This document shows positions 6,654 to 11,462 of a DNA stretch of 11,462 nucleotides, in pieces. The first letter of the stretch is position 1. Every line of letters begins with the position of its first letter. The notes under the pieces were generated by a model. The model worked only from the letters and a program-made list of their open reading frames with translations. It was not told the DNA's origin and ran no database searches. A program made the translations under genes and the position numbers. Source of the stretch: Phycisphaerales bacterium (GTDB lineage Bacteria > Planctomycetota > Phycisphaerae > Sedimentisphaerales > Anaerobacaceae). The stretch is taken from assembly GCA_003533825.1 (NCBI GenBank), contig DQCG01000168.1, positions 1 through 11,462 of the forward strand, in the 5' to 3' direction.

Positions 6654-6683
6654 TGCCGGCTTTTGTAAAAGGGGCATAATTTT
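6654..6683 (+). terminator. candidate terminator of DUF6454-like gene
   Basis: TGCC-GG-CTTT, loop TGTA, AAAG-G-GGCA makes an 8-bp stem with a small internal loop, followed by TAATTTT. It lies 90 bases past the stop codon. The stem is modest, so confidence is limited. Confidence 0.35.
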
Positions 6684-6720
6684 GGAGATCGTGATTTAAA
6701 TCAGCGCCGGATTGCCCTTA

Positions 6721-6764
6721 GAAAAAAATAATCGGGCCTATACCGAATCAACCGGTATAGGCCC
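6721..6764 (-). terminator. strong intrinsic terminator for 180-aa gene
   Basis: GGGCCTATACCG (6734-6745) and CGGTATAGGCCC (6753-6764) are perfectly complementary 12-base arms around a 7-base loop. Read leftwards, the stem is followed by GATTATTTTTTT, a good U tract. It is about 120 bases past the stop of the leftward gene. On the plus strand no T run follows, so it mainly serves the minus strand. Confidence 0.85.
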
Positions 6765-6881
6765 TTAACTTGTGCAAATTCAACCGTTTCATATAGAGCC
6801 GGGACATACGGCCTGATATCTTCAATGTATATCATACCTGAACCGCCGGCAGCGGCATTGTCCAATCACTCGCACTTTCCA

Positions 6882-7424
6882 CTATTTTTTGGTGGCCGTT
6901 TTTTTCTGGCGCTTAAACTCTACAGTGAACATCGGGTAATCGGAAACTTCGCCCGAGCTGTCCAGTTCGAGAACTTCCCACTTCATAGTGTTGGCATCGA
7001 CTTTCGAGTGGGCAAAACCCATCTTGTTAGTCTGCCAGTCGGACCCGGTGTGTTCGTGTTTAAGGACGGCCTTGTCGCCATCGGGCTCCCAGGTGCCTTT
7101 GCCCGTACCGCCTTGGTTATCCACCGTTACCTGGATTATTTTGTCTTCGGCCGGCTTGTAGAAGATCATGGCGCGGTATTCGTTGTTCGGCCATTTTAGC
7201 AGCATTGTTATCATGTGCTTATCGAGTTCCCATTTGTAGACGAGCTCGATTTTGTCGCCCTGATCGCTCGATGCCTCCCAACTACCTATTATCCAGTCGA
7301 AGCCGCCTTCTGATACAAAATCACCCAGCTTTTGCTGTGCATTTGCACCTGTAGTTGCGATGACAAGGATGGCTGCCAAAGCCAGAATAGTGTTTCTCAG
7401 ATTCACTCTTTGTGTCCGGTTCAT
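6882..7424 (-). CDS. small exported beta-rich protein, unknown function
   Basis: Product of 180 aa with a clear signal peptide (about 1-29, cleavage ANA-QQ), giving a mature protein near 151 aa. The mature part is a run of predicted strands: FDWIIGSWEAS (42-52), KIELVYKWELDKHMITMLLKW (58-78), YRAMIFYKPAEDKIIQVTVDN (83-103), a Gly-rich GGTGKGTWE turn (105-113), then KAVLKHEH and TMKWEVLEL. The opening 'IGSWE' and alternating strands recall the lipocalin/FABP-like beta-barrels of small bacterial proteins, so ligand binding is a guess. The end is basic (FKRQKKTATKK). Similar proteins are familiar from planctomycetes, without known function. AGGG lies close to the ATG. It ends at a strong terminator and is divergent from the oxidoreductase gene. 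Confidence 0.78.
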   Translation of the reverse strand: MNRTQRVNLRNTILALAAILVIATTGANAQQKLGDFVSEGGFDWIIGSWEASSDQGDKIELVYKWELDKHMITMLLKWPNNEYRAMIFYKPAEDKIIQVTVDNQGGTGKGTWEPDGDKAVLKHEHTGSDWQTNKMGFAHSKVDANTMKWEVLELDSSGEVSDYPMFTVEFKRQKKTATKK

Positions 7425-7645
7425 TGCCCTGTACCCCTTTCGTTTAGTGAAGTTTACATTTAGAACGCTTAGCTACGCAGATAAGGTTCCATATTTGAGT
7501 AAAGATACCACATTTGTTGTTATATTACCAGCATCTTGTAAACTTTTTCGGATATACGTGGAGTCTTTCCTCTATCGCTTTAAGGTAGATGCGAGGTAAT
7601 AAAGGTGTCCGCCTGCCACAAAAACCACGATTTTCCAAATAAAGC

Positions 7646-7674
7646 TTGCATGCTTTAAATCCAAAGGATAAAAT
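7646..7674 (+). promoter_or_regulatory. probable promoter of oxidoreductase gene
   Basis: TTGCAT (7646-7651), a 17-base spacer and TAAAAT (7669-7674, 5 of 6 to consensus). It is about 90 bases upstream of the ATG at 7765. The -35 box lies inside AAAGC-TTGCAT-GCTTT (7641-7656), a 5-bp inverted repeat that could let a regulator block it. Confidence 0.5.
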
Positions 7675-7737
7675 AGGCGACTGAATTGGCAATTAGTTAG
7701 ATGTTGCCGGATACGATTGGAACATGGGTCGATTTTA

Positions 7738-7752
7738 TTAACTTAAAGTTAA
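7738..7752 (+). promoter_or_regulatory. palindrome overlapping oxidoreductase ribosome site
   Basis: TTAACTT-A-AAGTTAA is a perfect 15-base odd palindrome. Its right arm runs into the Shine-Dalgarno AAGGAA (7751-7756), which is 8-9 bases from the ATG. It suits an operator better than an RNA hairpin, since the 1-base centre is too tight for a full loop. Confidence 0.4.
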
Positions 7753-7764
7753 GGAACCAAAATC

Positions 7765-9189
7765 ATGTCAAACATCACACGTCGTCAGTTTATCAAACGC
7801 ACCGCTGCCGTTGGAGCAGCATGCTCTATTGGTTTCCCGAGCCTCATCCGTGGCCAGGGACTCAACGAAAAACTCCAGGTTGGATTTATCGCCGCGGGCG
7901 GACGGGCCGGGGCCCATACGGGCGCAGCCCACGGAGAAGGCTGTCAGTGCATAGCCTTCGCCGAAGTGGACAAAAGCCGGTGGGGCGGCGTCCTCGGAAA
8001 GAAAGGCTGGAATCAGGCCGCCGGATATACCGATTGGCGGAAAGTCTTCGAAAAGCACGGCAAGGATCTCGACGTTGTTTTCGTGGCGACGCCGGATCAC
8101 ACCCATTATGCCCCGACGATGACCGCGGTTTCCATGGGTATTCACTGCTACACCGAAAAGCCGCTGACCTGGTCGGTCCGCGAGGCGCAGTTGCTGGCGG
8201 CCGCCTACGCCAGGAATACCAAGGTCGTGACCCAGATGGGCAACCAGGGCCATGCCGGAGATGGGTGGAGGACTGCTTACGAATATGTGAAGGCCGGCGC
8301 GATCGGTGAAATCAAAGAATTTCACACCTGGACGAACCGTCCTGTCTGGCCCCAGGGGTACAAACGCCCCGCCTATTCCGATCCGGTTCCGGATAATCTG
8401 GATTGGGATGCGTGGATCGGCCCGGCAGCTATGCGGCCTTACATAGCAAAATATCGCAAAGGCGCCGACATTGAAGACCGGCATGTCGGGCAATCCATTT
8501 ATCATTCATTTGCCTGGCGCGGCATCGTCGATTTCGGATCAGGCGCCCTGGGCGATATGGCATGCCACACAACCGACGGAATTTACTCGATCATGAAACC
8601 TGGCTATGCAGTTACCGCCGAGCCGATTGTAATGAACGGTGAGGTTGGGGACCAGTGGCCGAAAGGGATGATCGTGAAATCGACTTACCGTGCAAAAGGA
8701 GGCCGACCTGGCTTTACCACCTATTGGTACGAGGGCAACAAAGCAGATGGAACGCCTTTTATGCCGGAGGCTCCCGAGGAACTCGCAATGAGAGGCCGCA
8801 AAATGAAACTACCGAGAACCGGAAATTTGTTGTACGGTACCAAGGGCAAAATGCTGGTTGAAGGTGATTACTGGGGAACTGTGCGACTGCTTCCACTGGA
8901 AAGGCAAAAAGAGTTCGGCGATCCGCCCAAACTGCTTGAGCGTTCACCCGGCCATCACAAGGAATTCTTCATGGCCTGCAGGGGAGAGAAGCCGCGTGAG
9001 TTCAGCCAGTCCAACTTCGGCTACTCCGGCCCAATGGCCGCAAATATCCAGCTCGGCAACCTCTGCGCCCGCGCTGGAAAGAAGCTCGTGCTGAACGAGG
9101 CCGGCGAGATCACCAGCGATCCGAAGATTAACGACCTGGCCTGGCGCGAGCCGCGCAACGGCTGGGGAGCGCTGGTGACGAAGATCTAA
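7765..9189 (+). CDS. Tat-exported Gfo/Idh/MocA family oxidoreductase
   Basis: NAD(P)-dependent oxidoreductase of 474 aa, probably acting on a sugar or sugar-like substrate in the periplasm. The N-terminus RRQFIK (6-11) with the hydrophobic run to about 28 is a Tat signal, implying export folded with cofactor. The Rossmann start is LQVGFIAAGGRAG (37-49); family members usually have Gly where Ala43 and Ala48 stand. VVFVATPDHTH (104-114) and EKPLTW (131-136), with the family's catalytic Lys at 132, follow. GDMACH (263-268) supplies the conserved substrate-site His268. The final PGHHKEFFMACRGEKP (395-410) and the Trp-rich end are typical of the long planctomycete subfamily. Length is normal. The start is fixed by AAGGA and the Tat motif. 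It is transcribed alone, from a visible promoter. The substrate cannot be told from sequence. Confidence 0.92.
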   Translation: MSNITRRQFIKRTAAVGAACSIGFPSLIRGQGLNEKLQVGFIAAGGRAGAHTGAAHGEGCQCIAFAEVDKSRWGGVLGKKGWNQAAGYTDWRKVFEKHGKDLDVVFVATPDHTHYAPTMTAVSMGIHCYTEKPLTWSVREAQLLAAAYARNTKVVTQMGNQGHAGDGWRTAYEYVKAGAIGEIKEFHTWTNRPVWPQGYKRPAYSDPVPDNLDWDAWIGPAAMRPYIAKYRKGADIEDRHVGQSIYHSFAWRGIVDFGSGALGDMACHTTDGIYSIMKPGYAVTAEPIVMNGEVGDQWPKGMIVKSTYRAKGGRPGFTTYWYEGNKADGTPFMPEAPEELAMRGRKMKLPRTGNLLYGTKGKMLVEGDYWGTVRLLPLERQKEFGDPPKLLERSPGHHKEFFMACRGEKPREFSQSNFGYSGPMAANIQLGNLCARAGKKLVLNEAGEITSDPKINDLAWREPRNGWGALVTKI

Positions 9190-9203
9190 GTGAATCGCGA
9201 AAC

Positions 9204-9226
9204 ATAGAGCCTTCTGCTATTTTTTT
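9204..9226 (+). terminator. weak intrinsic terminator of oxidoreductase gene
   Basis: ATA...GC / GC...TAT makes a 5-bp stem with a GA bulge and a CTTCT loop, followed directly by seven Ts (9220-9226). It is 15 bases past the stop codon. The stem is short, but the T run and position fit. Confidence 0.4.
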
Positions 9227-9266
9227 GCCTGTTTTCGGCGAAGGTGGCAACGGCTTGAAAAGCTAA

Positions 9267-9303
9267 GGGACAGTGGGGCTGGTTCAACAGTCTCACTGTC
9301 ACC
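9267..9303 (+). repeat. 15-bp hairpin, REP-like
   Basis: GGGACAGTGGGGCTG (9267-9281) pairs with 9288-9303 around a GTTCAA loop: 15 pairs, two of them G-U, and one bulged A (9301). The G-U pairs exist only in plus-strand RNA, so the structure is stronger in that orientation. No T run follows, so it is not a classic terminator. It could be a REP-type palindrome or an mRNA 3'-end stabiliser for the oxidoreductase gene. Confidence 0.6.
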
Positions 9304-9358
9304 TGCTGATTCTTTAGTTTATTCCGGGAAATTAGGCCATTCACCAACGTATTGATTG

Positions 9359-9386
9359 TTCGTATTGCGTACTGCGTTGTGCGTAT
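9359..9386. repeat. degenerate heptamer tandem repeat
   Basis: Four 7-base units in a row: TTCGTAT, TGCGTAC, TGCGTTG, TGCGTAT. CGTATTG also appears just outside at 9348-9354. It lies immediately after the DHH gene on its strand and in no reading frame of note. Confidence 0.6.
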
Positions 9387-9388
9387 TG

Positions 9389-9400
9389 GCTTTTAAAAGC
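9389..9400. repeat. 12-bp palindrome over DHH stop codon
   Basis: GCTTTTAAAAGC is a perfect palindrome whose last base begins the stop codon of the DHH gene. It is too A/T-rich to be a firm hairpin. It may be the edge of the possible insertion described here, or chance. Confidence 0.4.
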
Positions 9401-10401
9401 TAATCCAGGCTTTTTGAGATTTCCTCAAGAATAAGCTGTTTAGCGTTTTCGAGCGGGCCTGGCAGAAATGTTCCGGCGGCCATCGTGTGGCCTCCGCCGC
9501 CGAATTTGGAAGCGATTATGCTGACATCGAGGGGGACCCTGCTTCTAAGCGAGCATCGGATTCGGCCGTCTTTAAGCTCGATGAACAAGGCCGAGGCTTC
9601 GACCGAGTCGATACGGTGACATTCGTTGATGAGGTTTTCGGTGTCGCTGTAGGCGGCGCCGGTTCGTTCGAAATCCTGCCGGGTTATCTGCATGGCGGCG
9701 TACCGGCCGTCCATGTGCAGCTCGAGCTTGTCGAGCATTCCCGCCATCAGCCTGAAACGCGGATATGAGAAGTTCAGATACAAATGGTCGTAGATTTGCG
9801 TTGGTTTTACGCCTGCGTCGATCAACTCGGCGCAGGCGCGATACACCCTGCTGTTGGAATTACTGAACTGAAACCAGCCGGTATCGGTCGCCAGCGCGAC
9901 GAACAGCGATTCGGCAATTTTCTCGGTGACAGGCCAGCCAGCATATTTGAGCAAGTCGAGCACAATCAGGGCCGTCGCAGCGGCATTGGAATCGATTAGC
10001 TCGACATCGCCGAGGCCGTCGGAGGTTTCGTGGTGGTCGAGGATAAGGACCGGCTTGTCGTTCTGCTTGAGATAATCGTTGAATTTCGCTAATTGGCTGT
10101 GGCTGTTGGTATCGACAATGAGGATAAGGTCGAATTGGCCGAACCGCCCCGCCGTAAGCTCATCGAGCCGGACATCTTCGCCGAGCACGGCGGGCTTTTC
10201 GGCGAATAAAAACTCATACCACTGCGGCACCGCCGACAGCATCAGCGGCGTGACATTTTTGCCGAGGGCCTCCAGAGCCTCGCGCATCGCCGAGACGCAC
10301 CCGCAGGCGTCCCCGTCCGGCTTGGTATGAGACGTGATAAGAATATCGTGCGATTTGCTTATTAGCTCAACAGCTTTTTGATAATCCCTATTGTTTGCCA
10401 C
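9400..10401 (-). CDS. DHH/DHHA1 phosphoesterase, NrnA-like
   Basis: Cytoplasmic metal-dependent phosphoesterase, 333 aa. Known NrnA-type members degrade 2-5-nt RNAs to mononucleotides and dephosphorylate pAp. DHH domain: SHTKPDGD (24-31) with metal ligands H25, D29, D31; LIVDT with D97; DHH at 122-124; ATDTG with D173. The DHHA1 domain ends in GGGGHTMAAG (301-310), the substrate-binding loop. All expected catalytic residues are present. I chose the GTG at 10401 because AAAAGGA lies 5 bases upstream and the length fits the family. An in-frame GTG at 10443 would add 14 residues not seen in relatives and lacks a ribosome site. It follows the GH28 gene on the same strand with a 53-bp gap, so it could be cotranscribed, although their roles look unrelated. 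It is the only product here without an export signal. Confidence 0.88.
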   Translation of the reverse strand: MANNRDYQKAVELISKSHDILITSHTKPDGDACGCVSAMREALEALGKNVTPLMLSAVPQWYEFLFAEKPAVLGEDVRLDELTAGRFGQFDLILIVDTNSHSQLAKFNDYLKQNDKPVLILDHHETSDGLGDVELIDSNAAATALIVLDLLKYAGWPVTEKIAESLFVALATDTGWFQFSNSNSRVYRACAELIDAGVKPTQIYDHLYLNFSYPRFRLMAGMLDKLELHMDGRYAAMQITRQDFERTGAAYSDTENLINECHRIDSVEASALFIELKDGRIRCSLRSRVPLDVSIIASKFGGGGHTMAAGTFLPGPLENAKQLILEEISKSLD

Positions 10402-10428
10402 TGTAATCCTTTTATGTTTACTCAGGTA

Positions 10429-10447
10429 GGGTGTGCACAACACACCT
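10429..10447 (-). other. hairpin between GH28 and DHH genes
   Basis: GGTGTG (10430-10435) pairs with CACACC (10441-10446) around a CACAA loop, with one more G-T pair outside. It occupies the middle of the short gap between two same-strand genes. No T run follows on the minus strand, so it more likely processes or tunes a shared transcript than ends it. It also resembles the small 'TAGGGTG...CACC' palindromes dispersed in many bacteria. Confidence 0.4.
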
Positions 10448-10454
10448 TCATATT

Positions 10455-11462
10455 TTATTTCTGGGCTTTGCCATTAATCATCACATTTTCGAAGGCGATA
10501 TTTTTTACTCCAACAAGGATATTGGATTTTTCGACGTTATCGAAGATACAGTTCTTCAGGCGGATGGCGGTTATCGGCGAGCGTTCGTAACCGCTGATTG
10601 ACAGGGCATATTTACTTTTGCCGCTGGTGATGTTCTCCATGTTTACGTTGCGAACGATCGGCGTGAACTCTCCGGCGTCGCCTTCGCCGTAGTTGAAGTT
10701 GACCTTGAGCACCGCCTCGGCGACCTGCCCGATGGTGACGTTTCTCATGTAGATATTTTCGATTGTCCCGCCGCGAACGGAGTTGCTTTTAATCCGCAGC
10801 GCCCGGTCAAGGTTCGGGCTGTCCATCGTGCAATTCTCGGCGAAGACGTTTCTCGTACCGCCGGAAGTTTCGCTGCCGATGACCACTCCGCCGTGCCCGT
10901 CTTTCATCTGGCAGTTTCGAATGACGATGTTTTCGCTGGCCACGTTCACCCGCCTGCCGTCATTGTTCCTGCCGGCCTTGATGGCGATGCAGTCGTCCCC
11001 GGTGTCGAAATAGCAGCCTTCGATGAGGACATCCCTGCAGGATTCGGGATTGCAGCCGTCGTTGTTTGGGCCGTGACCGATAACCCGCACGTTTCTGATG
11101 GTGACGTTTGTCGAGAGCACCGGGTGGATGTGCCACATGGGCGAGTTCTTGATTGTCACGCCCTCGATCAGGACATTTTTGCATTTGTAGGGCTGAATCA
11201 TATTGGGGCGCAATTGCTTACCGGAACCGAAGATTCTTTGCTCGACCGGCTCGCCCGTTTCTCCCTGATTCCGCAGTGCATTAACATCATCACGCTGGGT
11301 TCGCTTCCATCGCCACCAGTTTTCGTCACTGGCCCTGCCGTCGAGGACTCCTTTGCCGGTTATAGCGATATTCTCCTGCTCATAAGCATAGACCAGGGGC
11401 GAATAGTTCATGCACTCGGTACCCTCGAAGCGGCTGTAGACGACCGGCATATACTTGCCGGG
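10455..11462 (-). CDS. GH28 polygalacturonase-like enzyme, 5' end missing
   Basis: Predicted to hydrolyse alpha-1,4-galacturonan (pectin), probably outside the cytoplasm. The 3' part is present; the frame runs open to the window edge (residues PGKY precede the first Met at 11450), so the 336 visible residues lack roughly the first quarter of a typical ~450-aa protein, including any signal peptide. Numbering from the 11450 Met, the right-handed parallel beta-helix shows MNYSPLVYAYEQENIAITGKG-type coils, NNDG (129-132, D131), GDDC (151-154, D152 and D153), GHGGVVIGSE (185-194, H186) and LRIKSN (218-223, R219, K221). These are the four GH28 catalytic blocks; NND in place of NTD is usual in bacterial exo-type members. 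All catalytic residues are intact. It is followed by the DHH gene after 53 bp. Exo- versus endo-action and exact substrate are not decided by sequence alone. Confidence 0.9.
   Translation of the reverse strand, partial: PGKYMPVVYSRFEGTECMNYSPLVYAYEQENIAITGKGVLDGRASDENWWRWKRTQRDDVNALRNQGETGEPVEQRIFGSGKQLRPNMIQPYKCKNVLIEGVTIKNSPMWHIHPVLSTNVTIRNVRVIGHGPNNDGCNPESCRDVLIEGCYFDTGDDCIAIKAGRNNDGRRVNVASENIVIRNCQMKDGHGGVVIGSETSGGTRNVFAENCTMDSPNLDRALRIKSNSVRGGTIENIYMRNVTIGQVAEAVLKVNFNYGEGDAGEFTPIVRNVNMENITSGKSKYALSISGYERSPITAIRLKNCIFDNVEKSNILVGVKNIAFENVMINGKAQK

Larger units (their letters stand above)
6565..6881. other. non-coding gap between convergent genes, 317 bp
   Basis: No gene is supported. It holds a candidate terminator for the rightward gene (6654-6683) and a strong terminator for the leftward gene (6721-6764). 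The remaining sequence shows nothing I can assign. Confidence 0.6.
7425..7764. other. divergent intergenic region, 340 bp
   Basis: No gene is supported here. It holds a good promoter for the oxidoreductase gene (7646-7674) and a palindrome at its ribosome site (7738-7752). I see no convincing promoter for the leftward 180-aa gene; TTTACA and TATAAC elements occur on that strand but at the wrong spacing. Confidence 0.6.
9252..9403. mobile_element. possible REP/MITE-like insertion
   Basis: GGCTT-G-AAAAGCTAA (9252-9266) and GGCTT-TT-AAAAGCTAA (9388-9403) are near-identical direct repeats. They flank a segment holding a 15-bp hairpin that starts right after the left copy, and a heptamer repeat that ends right at the right copy. 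The right copy includes the stop codon of the DHH gene. This arrangement fits a small non-coding insertion with duplicated ends, but no transposase or second genomic copy is visible here. Confidence 0.3.

Noticed and set aside
7768..8505. Leftward open frame (245 codons) opposite the oxidoreductase gene
   Set aside because: It covers the conserved Rossmann and EKP motifs on the other strand and has no plausible start or family.
9359..9390. CRISPR-like array
   Set aside because: The 7-base units are contiguous without spacers and no cas gene is present.
10402..10443. GTG start at 10443 for the DHH protein
   Set aside because: It would run through the hairpin at 10429-10447, adds 14 atypical residues and lacks a ribosome site; the GTG at 10401 has AAAAGGA.
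1..11462. tRNA, rRNA, transposase or phage genes
   Set aside because: Looked for on both strands. No cloverleaf with a CCA-type acceptor, no rRNA-like stretch and no transposase, integrase or phage motif was recognised.

Overview
The window looks like chromosome from a planctomycete, most likely of the Phycisphaerae/Sedimentisphaerales type. Four features point there: a protein with a PEP-CTERM-like tail, a secreted repeat protein ending in the dockerin-like DFNTDG...D module common in that class, a Tat-exported Gfo/Idh/MocA oxidoreductase, and long non-coding gaps with genes on both strands. This is inferred from protein style. No rRNA, tRNA or other taxonomic marker is present.

Layout, left to right. 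1-104: tail region with a T/A-rich repeat and a GC hairpin. 105-836 (-): PEP-CTERM-type secreted protein, preceded by a 32-codon signal-like small ORF (910-1008, -). 1009-1382: non-coding. 1383-3206 (-): secreted GH5 (mannanase-like) enzyme with an FN3 domain and a C-terminal beta-rich module. 3311-4687 (-): secreted protein of seven ~55-residue repeats plus a dockerin-like tail. 4906-5478 (-): small exported protein of unknown function. 5740-6564 (+): AT-rich gene for a DUF6454-like exported protein. 6565-6881: convergent terminator region. 6882-7424 (-): small exported beta-rich protein. 7425-7764: divergent promoter region. 7765-9189 (+): Tat-exported Gfo/Idh/MocA oxidoreductase. 9190-9399: hairpin and heptamer-repeat region. 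9400-10401 (-): DHH/DHHA1 phosphoesterase (NrnA-like). 10455 to the window end (-): GH28 polygalacturonase-like enzyme, its 5' end outside the window.

The clearest shared theme is extracellular plant or algal polysaccharide use: GH5 for mannan or other beta-glucans, GH28 for pectin, a dockerin-tailed repeat protein, and an exported oxidoreductase of a family that often acts on sugars. Nearly every product carries an export signal. The exception is the DHH phosphoesterase, a cytoplasmic nucleotide or nano-RNA hydrolase lying 53 bp downstream of the GH28 gene. Most genes appear singly transcribed, with their own ribosome sites and gaps of 100-550 bp.

I see no clear new multi-gene system, CRISPR array, transposase or phage gene. 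The observations most worth following are the possible REP/MITE-like insertion at about 9252-9403, the probable circularly closed seven-bladed propeller with a dockerin tail, the signal-like small ORF ahead of the PEP-CTERM gene, and the AT-rich DUF6454-like gene.
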